NCBI GenBank assembly: GCA_017503285.1
Contig: JAFVTH010000018.1
Span: 45,919-109,918 of the forward strand
Source: Clostridia bacterium
GTDB taxonomy: Bacteria; Bacillota; Clostridia; Oscillospirales; CAG-272
Direction of reading: 5' to 3'
Length of the DNA stretch: 64,000 nt
Shown piece by piece: positions 8,126 through 16,859 of this stretch (position 1 is the stretch's first letter; each line of letters starts with the position of its first letter). The position numbers and the translations under genes are program-made. The notes below the pieces were generated by a model. It was not told the origin of the DNA. It saw only the letters and a list, made by a program, of their open reading frames with translations, and did no database searches.

Positions 8126-9115
8126 TTACTTTACAGCTAAGCTTTTAGACACAGGGCTGGGTTTTTTAACTTGATTTTGATTTTTAGGGGGCGGAAGTGT
8201 CTTTGACTTTTCCATATGATTAACAAGGTTAATTGCTCTTGGTATAACACCAATTTCAACTGTGCTTTCCTTGAAAATTTCGCCATCACAGCAGACGGTG
8301 ACAATACCCTCTACCTTAACACTCTTACACTTTTTATAAAGCAAGAACTCCTCTGTACCTGCCTTTAGCTCGCAGGCGTCTGCATCCTTTATGTGGGTGC
8401 CCTTTCTAAAGTCGCCTACAAGGCTTAAAAACGTAGCAGAGCTTATATCCTTAATGATTGTAACATCTAAAATGCCATCATCAAGCCTTGCACCGGGGGT
8501 AACCTTAAAGCCGCCGCCATACCACTTTCCGTTTCCAACAGCAATAAGAAGAAACTTGTCGTCAATTGTTTCCTCTGTGCCATCAAGGTATGTAAGTGTG
8601 ACCCTTGCCTTAAGTGGCTTTTTATTTATAAGCTCTCCTAAAACCCCAAGAATGTATGCCATACCACCTGTTATAAGCGGAGATTTTTTAAGCTCCGCTG
8701 CTCTTTCAACCACAGAGCAGTCAAAGCCCATATTTACCACATTTATGGCATAGCGATGGTTAACACGCATAACATCTGCGCAAAACTCCCTTGGCATGCT
8801 GTCAAAGGACCTGACAAAGTCATTTCCGCTACCGATAGGTACAATTTTAAGGGATGCTGTGTCGTTGCAGCCGCTTTCCATAATCGCATTTATTGCCTTG
8901 TAAACCGTGCCATCGCCACCATAAACCGTAAAGCAGGTGTGTGGATTTTCCTTACAGGTGTCTATAATCAGCCTTGGAGTGTCCTCGGGGGACTTTGACA
9001 CATAAACATGCTTTTCGTTTTTCAAATCGTTAAGCAGCCGTGTAACCATGCCCTTGCCGGCATTGGGATTTATAATATGAACTATTTGCTTTTCCGCAGT
9101 GCCGTTATTGCTCAT
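8126..9115 (-). CDS. Diacylglycerol kinase family lipid kinase (YegS/DgkB/BmrU-like)
   Basis: A 329-residue lipid kinase of the DAGK catalytic family. It has NPNAGKG near residue 16, the nucleotide-binding GGDGTVYKA near residue 65 and PIGSGNDF near residue 93, all hallmarks of the fold, followed by the C-terminal beta-rich domain. It probably phosphorylates diacylglycerol or a related lipid at the membrane, recycling diacylglycerol released by lipoteichoic acid or phospholipid turnover. The last ~25 residues are a basic, Pro/Lys-rich extension beyond the usual domain. It lies 13 bp downstream of the esterase gene at 9129 and is likely co-transcribed with it. Confidence 0.85.
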   Translation of the reverse strand: MSNNGTAEKQIVHIINPNAGKGMVTRLLNDLKNEKHVYVSKSPEDTPRLIIDTCKENPHTCFTVYGGDGTVYKAINAIMESGCNDTASLKIVPIGSGNDFVRSFDSMPREFCADVMRVNHRYAINVVNMGFDCSVVERAAELKKSPLITGGMAYILGVLGELINKKPLKARVTLTYLDGTEETIDDKFLLIAVGNGKWYGGGFKVTPGARLDDGILDVTIIKDISSATFLSLVGDFRKGTHIKDADACELKAGTEEFLLYKKCKSVKVEGIVTVCCDGEIFKESTVEIGVIPRAINLVNHMEKSKTLPPPKNQNQVKKPSPVSKSLAVK

Positions 9116-9128
9116 TTTTTTATCTCCT

Positions 9129-9773
9129 TTATTTTGTTACCAGCCATTCAATAAGGTCGGTTTCCTCAAATGCCCTGTCCCAGCAGTTGTGAGAAAGGTC
9201 ATCATAAATTGTAAATTCAACATTCTTGCCCTGCGCCTTGGCAGAATTTACCATAGCCTCAGACTGTGAAAGCGGAACAACATCATCAAGTCTGCCATGG
9301 AAAACACGGATTGGCATACCAAGTGCCCATGCGCGCCAGTTCATACCGCCACCGCAAAGTGGAGCAATTTTTGAAAACATCTCCGGATAAGTAAGCGCCA
9401 TTTCCCAAGTGCCAAAGCCACCCATAGAAATGCCACAAAGGCTTATATTTGCTTTGTCTACCTGATTACTATTCGCAATGTCCTCAATAAGAGCCTTTAG
9501 CTCCCTTTTATAGTCAATCCAAGTGGTGTTATGTGGGCACTGAGGGGAAAGAGTATATGCTCTTATACCCTTATGCTCTTGATTTTTTGTAAAAAGCTTT
9601 GGTACGCAATAAATCTTTAGCTTTTCTATATCATCTCCGCGCTCTCCTGCGCCATGCAGAAAAACGATAAGAGGCAGCCTTTCATTTGGCTGAATATTGT
9701 CGGGACCGGTTAAAATATAGCCAAGCTGTGTGGCTTCAATACTTATTTTCTTGCTTTTTTCTTGCTTTATCAT
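9129..9773 (-). CDS. Alpha/beta hydrolase, prolyl-oligopeptidase/esterase-like
   Basis: A 214-residue cytoplasmic alpha/beta hydrolase. The oxyanion-hole region FLHGAGERG is at 38-46, the nucleophile elbow GISMGG gives S116, and the acid and base are likely D163/D164 (HGRLDD) and H195 (LSHNCW). This arrangement matches the phospholipase/carboxylesterase and PHB-depolymerase-like group used to deacylate small esters or sugar esters. No signal peptide is present. It precedes the lipid kinase in an apparent two-gene operon. Substrate unknown. Confidence 0.8.
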   Translation of the reverse strand: MIKQEKSKKISIEATQLGYILTGPDNIQPNERLPLIVFLHGAGERGDDIEKLKIYCVPKLFTKNQEHKGIRAYTLSPQCPHNTTWIDYKRELKALIEDIANSNQVDKANISLCGISMGGFGTWEMALTYPEMFSKIAPLCGGGMNWRAWALGMPIRVFHGRLDDVVPLSQSEAMVNSAKAQGKNVEFTIYDDLSHNCWDRAFEETDLIEWLVTK

Positions 9774-9855
9774 GGCTTTTACTCCTAACTTGCTGATATC
9801 TTATTCTAAGTTTAACATAATATTACTTAGTTGTCAAACATTAGATAAAATAAAA

Positions 9856-9877
9856 GCCCGTGTTCTTATGCACGGGC
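9856..9877 (-). terminator. Terminator of pduL
   Basis: GCCCGTG and CACGGGC form a 7-bp stem; on the minus strand the hairpin is followed by TTTTATTTTA. It lies directly after the pduL stop codon. Confidence 0.75.
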
Positions 9878-9893
9878 ATATTATTTTAAGAAA

Positions 9894-10469
9894 TTATTTA
9901 ATGATTTTGCCGTAAACTGCGCCAAATGCTTGAGCAGCATTAGACTCATCTGTGTCAATATGCATAGCAGCGCTGAAGTTCGGATGAACTCTAACCACAA
10001 CATCGCCAAAGATTGTTGTTCTGTCTGCGCTTTCAATCTTAACCATAACAATTTGCTTATCGCTAACGCCGGCTGCCTCAGCCTCTGCCGGTGTGAAGTG
10101 GATATGTCTCTTTGCGGCAATAACACCCTCAGAAAGCTCAACCTCGCCACATGGGCCAACAAGCTTGCATGGACCGGATGCGCTAACATCTCCACTCTCT
10201 CTAACCGGTGCATTAACACCAAGTGTTCTTGCATCTGTAAGAGAAACCTCAACCTGTGAAGCCTTTCTTTCAGGGCCGAGAACGATAACGTTCTTAATCT
10301 CGTTCTTTGGACCAACAACAGTTACTCTTTCCTCACAAGCAAACTGACCGGGCTGGCTAAGATCCTTCTTGTGTGTTAGCTGATGACCAGCACCGAAAAG
10401 GATGTCAACATGCTCTCTTGTTAGGTGTACATGACGTGCACTTGTTTCAACTAAAACCTTGTTACTCAT
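9894..10469 (-). CDS. pduL: Phosphate propanoyltransferase / phosphotransacylase PduL
   Basis: A 191-residue PduL-type phosphotransacylase, unrelated to Pta, converting acetyl- or propionyl-CoA plus phosphate to the acyl phosphate. The two metal-binding modules are visible: ARHVHLTREH (H13, H15, H20) and the second half with AAKRHIHFTPAEA, each repeating the PduL fold, plus the conserved VRVHPNF near the end. There is no N-terminal encapsulation peptide and no other microcompartment gene nearby, so it is probably the cytosolic enzyme feeding acetate kinase. It is monocistronic with its own terminator. AGGAG precedes the ATG. Confidence 0.9.
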   Translation of the reverse strand: MSNKVLVETSARHVHLTREHVDILFGAGHQLTHKKDLSQPGQFACEERVTVVGPKNEIKNVIVLGPERKASQVEVSLTDARTLGVNAPVRESGDVSASGPCKLVGPCGEVELSEGVIAAKRHIHFTPAEAEAAGVSDKQIVMVKIESADRTTIFGDVVVRVHPNFSAAMHIDTDESNAAQAFGAVYGKIIK

Positions 10470-10575
10470 TTTTATGTATCTCCTTAAATTTTATTCCGTT
10501 AATATATTAGCACATTTTTACTCGTTTGTAAACAATTGTATGATTTTTTTCTACAAAAAAGAACAAAATATTTGT

Positions 10576-11397
10576 ATGAGCAAAATTATTAAATATCTAA
10601 CTAAAGTATATAAGGAAGACGGGCTTAGTATTCTTGGCAGCTCAATTAGCTTTTTTGTAACTATTTCCGCAATACCATTTATAGCCCTGCTTCTTTTCCT
10701 TCTCGGCATGCTGTCCCCGGAGCTTGTTTCAGCCTTTGAGGAGCTTATAAAAAATCTCGTGCCGGAAGCACTTTTGGATGGCTTTTTTGTCATAATTGAA
10801 AAAATCAAGGAAACGGATATAAAAATATTCCTCCCTATTAGCATTATTACCGCTATATGGGCAAGCAGTAAAGGGGTTGGAGGTCTTTGCCGTGGAATAG
10901 AATCCGTTTACGATAAAAGCGACAGATGTGGTTGGCTTGCCTGTGCTATAAAAACAGTATTTAGAGCTGTGATTTTCTTTATTGTCACCGTGCTTTCCCT
11001 TGTGGTCTTTTCCCTTGGCAAGCTTCTTTACGAAAGCATAAGCACACAAAGCACAGCCATTCGAGTTTTGCTAACTGTTCTTGTTAAGCTACGCTTTGTG
11101 GCACTATTTTTCGTGCTTGCGCTTTTCTTTACCCTGCTTTATCGCTGTCTTTACAAGGAAAAGGGCTTATTAAAGCACCTGCCCGGAGCGCTATTTTCAG
11201 CCACAGGGTGGCTTGCTTTTACCTTTTTCTATTCAAAATTTCTTGACTATGTGCTATCTCGCCCCTCAATTTATCTTGGTATGGGTACCCTTGTATTTTT
11301 TATGCTTTGGGTCTACTTTTGCACAATTATTATGCTTCTCGGTGCAGAGCTTAACAAATACTATATTTACAAAAAGCACGGTATGGAAAATATGTAA
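10576..11397 (+). CDS. YihY/virulence factor BrkB family membrane protein
   Basis: An integral membrane protein of 273 residues from the ATG at 10576, with about six membrane segments. Family features are the N-terminal GLSILGSSISFF-like first helix, the WASSKGVGGLCRGIESVY segment near residue 94, and the C-terminal YLGMGTLVFFMLWVYFC helix. The function of YihY proteins is unresolved; some are linked to envelope integrity or transport. The start is uncertain because no strong ribosome binding site is visible; an in-frame ATG at 10540 is an alternative. It is a single-gene unit ending at a bidirectional terminator. Confidence 0.8.
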   Translation: MSKIIKYLTKVYKEDGLSILGSSISFFVTISAIPFIALLLFLLGMLSPELVSAFEELIKNLVPEALLDGFFVIIEKIKETDIKIFLPISIITAIWASSKGVGGLCRGIESVYDKSDRCGWLACAIKTVFRAVIFFIVTVLSLVVFSLGKLLYESISTQSTAIRVLLTVLVKLRFVALFFVLALFFTLLYRCLYKEKGLLKHLPGALFSATGWLAFTFFYSKFLDYVLSRPSIYLGMGTLVFFMLWVYFCTIIMLLGAELNKYYIYKKHGMENM

Positions 11398-11402
11398 AAC
11401 AA

Positions 11403-11430
11403 AAGGAACGGCTTGTACCGTTCCTTTTTT
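11403..11430. terminator. Bidirectional terminator (YihY gene / lysA)
   Basis: AAGGAACGG and CCGTTCCTT form a 9-bp stem with a 6-nt loop, flanked by A and T runs. It separates two convergent genes. Confidence 0.85.
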
Positions 11431-11431
11431 A

Positions 11432-12751
11432 TTAGCTTAGCTTTTTGTCAAGACGGAAAACGTCTCTGTAGCTTTCACGCTCTATTGCCACTCTTTCCTT
11501 TTCTCCCAAAAGAAGAATCTTTGGGCGATTTATTCTGTTATAGTTTGATGCCATTGAGTAGTTATATGCGCCTGTTACCAAAACGCCAACATAATCTCCA
11601 CGGCAAACCTTAGGTAGATATATGCCCTCTCCTATAAGGTCGCCACTTTCACAGAGTCTGCCTGCAACCGTGCATTCATAGTCTGCCACCTGATCCATAC
11701 GATTTGGGCAAACCACGGTGTATTTTGATTGATAAAGCGCATATCTTGGGTTATCGGACATACCGCCGTCAACCGCAACATAATTCTTGTAGCCGTCAAT
11801 TTCCTTAACAGAGCCAACCTGATAAATGGTCATACCGCTATCAGCAACAATGCTCCTGCCCGGCTCCATAAGAATAATAGGTCTTTCAAGATTATATTTT
11901 TCAAGCTGTGTGTTTATATGCTCAGCAATTTGCTTTATGTTTTCCTCATAATCTATATACGGGTCGCTTTCCACATATCTTACGCCAAAGCCACCGCCAA
12001 GATTTAGGTATTTTGGGGTATATCCACAAGCAACCCTTATCTCATTTATAAACTCAAGCATAATGTCAGCAGCCTGACAAAACGGCTCAATCTCAAAAAT
12101 CTGTGAGCCGATGTGGCAATGCAAGCCGGATAGCTCAATATTCTCAAGAGAAAGAGCTGTTTTTACAATTTCCATAGCTTGTCCTGTTTCAATAGCTGTG
12201 CCAAACTTACTATCTACGCTGCCTGTGGAAATTGCCTTGTGTGTATGGGGGTCAATGCCCGGGGTGATTCTTAGAAGAACCCTTTGCACCTTGTTATTTG
12301 CCCTTGCGATTTTGTCAATAGCATAAAGCTCATCATAGGTGTCAACCACAAAATGGCCAATGCCCTCATTTATTGCTGTTTCAATATCAAAATCTGTCTT
12401 GGAGTTGCCGTGGAAAAAGGCGTTTTCAAGGGGGAAGCCGGCTTCCTTAGCTGTATATAGCTCTCCTAAGGAAACTATATCAGTTTTAATACCCTCCTCC
12501 TTAGCAATTTGATAAATGCCAACGAAGGAAAGTGCTTTACTTGCATACAGAGGGCAAGAGCCCTTGCCAAAATGCTTCTCCATAGCGCCAAGGTAGGTGC
12601 GCATTCTGTTTCTTATTCTGTTTTCGTCAAGAAGCATAAGTGGCGTGCCGTGCTTTTTTGCAAGCTCTACCGTGTCGTAGCCTGCAAAGAAAAGCCTTGA
12701 GCCATTTACGCTTAAATTACTATGGAGTAATTCCATTTCCTCGCAATACAT
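11432..12751 (-). CDS. lysA: Diaminopimelate decarboxylase
   Basis: A 439-residue PLP enzyme that decarboxylates meso-diaminopimelate to L-lysine. The PLP lysine is K72 in YASKALS; GLHCHIGSQI lies near residue 213, the phosphate-binding GGGFGVRY follows, EPGRSIVA is near residue 300 and the catalytic Cys is in GRLCESGD near residue 371. The ATG at 12751 is preceded by AAGGAG at 7 bp. It is the last gene of the dapA-dapB-lysA operon and is separated from dapB by a short hairpin. It gives lysine for protein while upstream enzymes also supply peptidoglycan precursors. Confidence 0.95.
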   Translation of the reverse strand: MYCEEMELLHSNLSVNGSRLFFAGYDTVELAKKHGTPLMLLDENRIRNRMRTYLGAMEKHFGKGSCPLYASKALSFVGIYQIAKEEGIKTDIVSLGELYTAKEAGFPLENAFFHGNSKTDFDIETAINEGIGHFVVDTYDELYAIDKIARANNKVQRVLLRITPGIDPHTHKAISTGSVDSKFGTAIETGQAMEIVKTALSLENIELSGLHCHIGSQIFEIEPFCQAADIMLEFINEIRVACGYTPKYLNLGGGFGVRYVESDPYIDYEENIKQIAEHINTQLEKYNLERPIILMEPGRSIVADSGMTIYQVGSVKEIDGYKNYVAVDGGMSDNPRYALYQSKYTVVCPNRMDQVADYECTVAGRLCESGDLIGEGIYLPKVCRGDYVGVLVTGAYNYSMASNYNRINRPKILLLGEKERVAIERESYRDVFRLDKKLS

Positions 12752-12766
12752 ATTTTCTCCTTAAAG

Positions 12767-12792
12767 CAAGTCCCCGAAAACTCGGGGGCTTG
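12767..12792 (-). promoter_or_regulatory. Intercistronic hairpin between dapB and lysA
   Basis: A nearly perfect 11-12 bp stem (CCCCGA/TCGGGG core) fills the gap between dapB and lysA but lacks a T-run. It may set relative expression or mRNA stability rather than terminate. Confidence 0.4.
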
Positions 12793-12794
12793 TC

Positions 12795-13541
12795 CTATTT
12801 CTTAAACATATCCTGCATTGTGTATAGTCCCTTTTCCTTGCCTACAAGAAAGGCTGCTGCCTTTATTGCGCCGTCTGCAAAAAGCGAACGGTCATAAGCC
12901 GTGTGGGAAAGGACAAGCTGCTGAGAATCTGTTGTAATATAAACAGAATGCTCGCCAACTATGTTAGCCATACGAAGTGCATGGATGCCGATTTCATTTT
13001 TTGTGCGCTTGCTCTCTCCGCCTCTGCCGTATACATACTCTGCCTCGGGTCTTACCTCTTTTATAGAGTCAGCCACTGTAATTGCAGTACCGGACGGTGC
13101 GTCAACCTTACGATTGTGATGCGCCTCAACGATTTCTATATCAGCATCGGGAAATGCCCTTGCAGCCTCCTTTGCAAAATCGCAAAGCAGGGCAATACCA
13201 ATGGACATATTTGATGCCAAAAATACAGGAACCCTTTGTGCCGCCTTGGCAACCATAGCCTTATCACTATCGTCAAGCGCGGTTGTTGCAATAATAACAG
13301 GTCTTTGAACCTTAATTGCATATTCCAAAACACCCTTTACAAGTGTATGGAAGGAAAAGTCGATTATAACGTCGGGTGTGCCCTCAACCTTATCAAAGCT
13401 ATCGTAATGAGTATAGCTCTCATTGCCTGTGGTAACGTGGTCTACACCACAAAATAGCTCCATATCCTCTCTCTTAGAAAGCTGGTTTATAACGTGTCCA
13501 CCCATTTTTCCGTTAGAGCCGTGAACCAATACTCTTATCAT
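12795..13541 (-). CDS. dapB: 4-hydroxy-tetrahydrodipicolinate reductase
   Basis: A 248-residue NAD(P)H-dependent reductase, second step of the diaminopimelate branch. The nucleotide-binding HGSNGKMG is at residues 7-14, DFSFH marks the conserved segment near residue 62, and the signature EAHHNRKVDAPSGTA carries the catalytic His and Lys. The start codon overlaps the dapA stop by 4 bp, so the two are translationally coupled. The length fits the family. Confidence 0.95.
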   Translation of the reverse strand: MIRVLVHGSNGKMGGHVINQLSKREDMELFCGVDHVTTGNESYTHYDSFDKVEGTPDVIIDFSFHTLVKGVLEYAIKVQRPVIIATTALDDSDKAMVAKAAQRVPVFLASNMSIGIALLCDFAKEAARAFPDADIEIVEAHHNRKVDAPSGTAITVADSIKEVRPEAEYVYGRGGESKRTKNEIGIHALRMANIVGEHSVYITTDSQQLVLSHTAYDRSLFADGAIKAAAFLVGKEKGLYTMQDMFKK

Positions 13542-14428
13542 ACATCAAGCCCCTGCTCTCTCATAAGCTTAAGCATAACCTCATACTTAGCCTCGCTCAT
13601 AGGTGTAAGCGGAAGCCTTAGAGTGTTTGTGCCATAGCCCATCTTTGCCATTGCAGCCTTTACAGGAATTGGGTTAACCTCAGAGAAAAGACTATCAATA
13701 ACTGCGTGAAGGTCAAACTGGATTTGTCTTGCGCCCTCGATGTCGCCCTTTAGGAATTTTTCGCACATCAAAGAGGTCTTTCTTGGCAAGATGTTAGACA
13801 CAACAGAGATTACACCCTTGCCGCCAAGGGACATAATTGGCACGATTTGGTCATCATTACCGCTATACATATCAAGGCTTTCGCTAACATAAGACATAGT
13901 TTCAACAATCTTGCTGATATTACCGTTAGCTTCCTTAATTGCGATAATGTTTTCGTGCTCCATAAGCGCCTTATAGGTAGCAGGCTCAATATTAACACCT
14001 GTTCTGGACGGAACGTTGTAAAGAATTACAGGCACTGTGCTATGGTCAGCAAGCGCTGTAAACATTTTTATAAGGCCTACCTGTGTAGCCTTGTTATAGT
14101 ATGGTGCAACGGTAAGAACAGCGTCAGCCCCTGCCTCGCACGCATATTTTGTGAGGGAAAGCGCATAATCTAAATCGTTACTACCTGTGCCAGCAATTAC
14201 AGGAACACGCTTGTTTGCTTTTTTTACAACACGGGCAATAACCTCCCTGTGCTCCTCGTCTGTAAGAGTAGAAGCCTCACCGGTTGTGCCGCATGCAACA
14301 AGGGCGCTAACACCCTCAGCAATCTGCCAGTCAACAAGCCTGTCAAGAGCCTCGTAATCAACGCTACCATCCTCACGCATAGGGGTAACAAGGGCAGTTG
14401 CAACGCCTTCAAACAATGTTTTCTTCAT
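13538..14428 (-). CDS. dapA: 4-hydroxy-tetrahydrodipicolinate synthase
   Basis: A 296-residue class I aldolase that condenses pyruvate with aspartate semialdehyde. The Schiff-base lysine is K165 (IKEAN); the proton-relay and binding residues T48/T49 (CGTTGEAS), Y111, Y137 (LYNVPSRTG) and R142 are all present. It is the first gene of the lysine operon. The leader between the promoter (14481-14509) and the start is only about 50 nt, too short for a lysine riboswitch, so control is probably through feedback inhibition or by another factor. Confidence 0.95.
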   Translation of the reverse strand: MKKTLFEGVATALVTPMREDGSVDYEALDRLVDWQIAEGVSALVACGTTGEASTLTDEEHREVIARVVKKANKRVPVIAGTGSNDLDYALSLTKYACEAGADAVLTVAPYYNKATQVGLIKMFTALADHSTVPVILYNVPSRTGVNIEPATYKALMEHENIIAIKEANGNISKIVETMSYVSESLDMYSGNDDQIVPIMSLGGKGVISVVSNILPRKTSLMCEKFLKGDIEGARQIQFDLHAVIDSLFSEVNPIPVKAAMAKMGYGTNTLRLPLTPMSEAKYEVMLKLMREQGLDV

Positions 14429-14480
14429 AATTGTACCTCGCTGTATATAAAAGATTTTAGTTTACTAAAGTAATGTACAT

Positions 14481-14509
14481 ATTATAACAATATTTTTTGC
14501 CTGTGTCAA
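14481..14509 (-). promoter_or_regulatory. Promoter of dapA-dapB-lysA
   Basis: Reading the minus strand, TTGACA (14509-14504) and TATAAT (14486-14481) are separated by exactly 17 bp. It is a consensus sigma-A-type promoter driving dapA. Confidence 0.85.
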
Positions 14510-14547
14510 GATATATACAAAACTTACGCAAAATTTTTGCGTACGTA

Positions 14548-14576
14548 TTGACATTGACCTTTTTTGGGTGTATAAT
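14548..14576 (+). promoter_or_regulatory. Promoter of the pyridoxal-kinase-like gene
   Basis: TTGACA at 14548-14553 and TATAAT at 14571-14576 with a 17-bp spacer. It is divergent from the dapA promoter 38 bp away. Confidence 0.85.
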
Positions 14577-14607
14577 CAAAGCATATTTTTTTAAGGGGGC
14601 AATTTTT

Positions 14608-15441
14608 ATGAAAAGAATTGTTACAATTCAAGACATTTCATGCTTTGGCAAGTGTTCCATTACCGTTGCACTTCCACTTATTTCCGCAATGGGCATTGAG
14701 TGCGCAATTTTACCGACCTCAATTCTCTCTACTCATACAGGTGGCTTTACCGGCTTTACCTTCCGCGATTTAAGTGATGACATTCCCGATATTTCAAACC
14801 ATTGGCAAAGCTGCAAAATAGACTTTGATACCATATACACAGGCTATCTCGGAAACGAAAAGCAAATCAATTATACTATTGACTTTATAAAGGCGTTCAA
14901 GAAGGAAAACACACTTGTTTTTGTTGACCCTGCCATGGCAGATAACGGTAAAATGTACGTTGGCTTTGACAAGGACTTCCCTGCCCATATGGCTAGGCTT
15001 TGCTCCGTTGCTGACATTATCGTTCCTAACATAACAGAGGCTTGCTTCCTGTTAGATGTTCCGTACACACAGGACTACGACGAGGATTACATAAAAAATA
15101 TGCTTGTTGACCTATGCAAGCTAGGTACAAAAAAGGCTGTTTTGACCGGTGTTTCCTTTGATAAACAGACACAGGGTGCTTATTTTTACGATAGCGAGAG
15201 TGGAAAATACCACTTCTACAAGAGAGATACAATCCCTGCCTCATTCCACGGCACGGGAGATACATTTTCCTCTGTTTTTGCAGGCGCATTAACCCGTGGT
15301 TTTGATATAGAAAGAGCTATTAAAACAGCTGTTGACTTTACAGTTTTGACAATAGAAAAGACTCTTCCGGACAAGGAAAGCCACCCATATGGCACTAAGT
15401 TTGAGGAGTGTATCCCTCAGCTTGTTGATATGATAAAATAA
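14608..15441 (+). CDS. Pyridoxamine/pyridoxal kinase family protein
   Basis: A 277-residue ribokinase-superfamily enzyme closest to PdxY/PdxK: it starts RIVTIQDISCFGKCS, which is the conserved substrate-binding N-terminus, has FVDPAMAD and PNITEA in the middle, and the anion-hole/catalytic segment HGTGDTFSSVF near the C-terminus. It should phosphorylate pyridoxal or pyridoxamine (B6 salvage), in the cytoplasm. I chose the ATG at 14608 because AAGGGGG precedes it; upstream in-frame codons lie within the promoter. Single gene with its own promoter and terminator. Confidence 0.85.
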   Translation: MKRIVTIQDISCFGKCSITVALPLISAMGIECAILPTSILSTHTGGFTGFTFRDLSDDIPDISNHWQSCKIDFDTIYTGYLGNEKQINYTIDFIKAFKKENTLVFVDPAMADNGKMYVGFDKDFPAHMARLCSVADIIVPNITEACFLLDVPYTQDYDEDYIKNMLVDLCKLGTKKAVLTGVSFDKQTQGAYFYDSESGKYHFYKRDTIPASFHGTGDTFSSVFAGALTRGFDIERAIKTAVDFTVLTIEKTLPDKESHPYGTKFEECIPQLVDMIK

Positions 15442-15442
15442 A

Positions 15443-15468
15443 AAATCGGCTTTTTGCCGATTTTTTCT
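15443..15468 (+). terminator. Terminator of the pyridoxal-kinase-like gene
   Basis: AAATCGGC and GCCGATTT pair around a 5-nt T loop, then a T-run. Confidence 0.85.
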
Positions 15469-15522
15469 TTTTCCTTATTGTTTTTTTACTCTCTATGTGC
15501 TAATATACCCTTGGGTGATGAA

Positions 15523-16821
15523 ATGGACGAAAAATTACTTAAAAGGAGCAGGCTCTACTACATAATTGAGGCTGCCCTTGAATATTTTATTTCTATACTT
15601 GTAGCCGGCACCTTTTTGGCTACACTTACAAACGACTTAGGCTTTGATACAGCCACAACGGGAGTTATTTCCTCTATTATTTCCCTGGGCTGTGTTTTTC
15701 AGCTTATTGCTATGTTTGTGTTCAGAGGCAGGGTTAAGACCCCTGTTATTATACTAAGCATATTTAACCAGCTGCTTTTTACCGTGCTTTATGTTATTCC
15801 TCTTTTGGGTGGCGATGAGGCGCTGAAGCGGACGCTGTTTGTGATTGCAATTTTTGTGGCATATCTTGTTTACAATATTGCTCACCCTGCAAAGATTGAC
15901 TGGCTTATGTCCTTGGTGGACGATACAAAGCGTGGGCGCTTTACTGCAACAAAGGAAATTGTTTCCTTAATAAGTGGTACGGCATTTACATTTGCTATGG
16001 GCTTTGTTATTGACTATTTTGAAGCAAAAAATGACTTAAAGAGCGCATTTATTGTAATTGCAATTGGCATGGGTGTGCTTACACTTATGCACACGCTAAC
16101 AATGGTGCTTACCGTTGAAAAGCCGAAGGATACAGAGCAAAAGCAAGGCTTTAAGGACACTATGAGGGTGCTTTCAGACAAAAATGTTATAAAGGTAACC
16201 CTTGCCTTTACCCTTTGGTATATTGCCAATAGCTTTACAACCCCCTTCTATGGTGCTTATCAAAGAGATGTGGACGGACTTAACTTCCCTATGTGGTTTA
16301 TCTCTATTCTGGCAGCAGTTTATGCCGTGGCAAGAAGTGCATTTTCCTATGTTTGGGGCGCTTATGCAGATAAATACTCCTTTACAAATATGATTAGAAT
16401 CTGCTTTGGTGTTGCAGGGGTTGGCTTTTTATTTAATGTCTTCTGCGTACCATCAAACGGTTGGGTTATTTATACCATTTATTACATATTTAACGCAATT
16501 GCAATGGCCGGTATAAACAGCGCACTTATCAACCTTTGCTTTGACTATGTTAGCGAAGAAAAAAGGCGTAGCGCATTGGCAGTTTCCCAAGCGATTGCCG
16601 GTCTTGTGGGATTTATTACCACTATGGCGGTTAGCCCTCTTGTTAGCTATATTGAATCAAGCGGAAATGTGCTTTTTGGCATACATATGTATCCAACACA
16701 GTTAACCTCGTTGGTTAGCGCCTTGCTTACTGTTGTTTGCATTATTTATGTTAGCATTTTTATGGTAAGGAAACGTGTAAATAATACAGAAATGCAGACA
16801 CAGGGTGAAGAAAATCAATAA
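15523..16821 (+). CDS. MFS transporter
   Basis: A 432-residue polytopic protein with about 12 membrane helices, matching the major facilitator fold. The cytoplasmic loop between helices 4 and 5 carries DDTKRGRFTATKEI, a variant of the DxxxRGR motif found in sugar and drug MFS carriers of gut Clostridia; the long central loop near residue 200 (KPKDTEQKQGFKD) divides the two halves. I place the start at 15523 behind GGGTGAT. Substrate unknown; no operon partner. Confidence 0.8.
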   Translation: MDEKLLKRSRLYYIIEAALEYFISILVAGTFLATLTNDLGFDTATTGVISSIISLGCVFQLIAMFVFRGRVKTPVIILSIFNQLLFTVLYVIPLLGGDEALKRTLFVIAIFVAYLVYNIAHPAKIDWLMSLVDDTKRGRFTATKEIVSLISGTAFTFAMGFVIDYFEAKNDLKSAFIVIAIGMGVLTLMHTLTMVLTVEKPKDTEQKQGFKDTMRVLSDKNVIKVTLAFTLWYIANSFTTPFYGAYQRDVDGLNFPMWFISILAAVYAVARSAFSYVWGAYADKYSFTNMIRICFGVAGVGFLFNVFCVPSNGWVIYTIYYIFNAIAMAGINSALINLCFDYVSEEKRRSALAVSQAIAGLVGFITTMAVSPLVSYIESSGNVLFGIHMYPTQLTSLVSALLTVVCIIYVSIFMVRKRVNNTEMQTQGEENQ

Positions 16822-16850
16822 AAAAAGACGGGCATGCCCGTCTTTTTATT
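16822..16850. terminator. Bidirectional terminator
   Basis: A perfect palindrome (AAAAAGACGGGCA and its complement) between the MFS gene and the convergent membrane-protein gene, with T-runs on both strands. Confidence 0.9.
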
Positions 16851-16859
16851 TGTGTTAGC

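Noticed and set aside
14429-14480. Lysine riboswitch upstream of dapA
   Set aside because: The leader is too short (about 50 nt from the -10) and no lysine-aptamer structure is visible.
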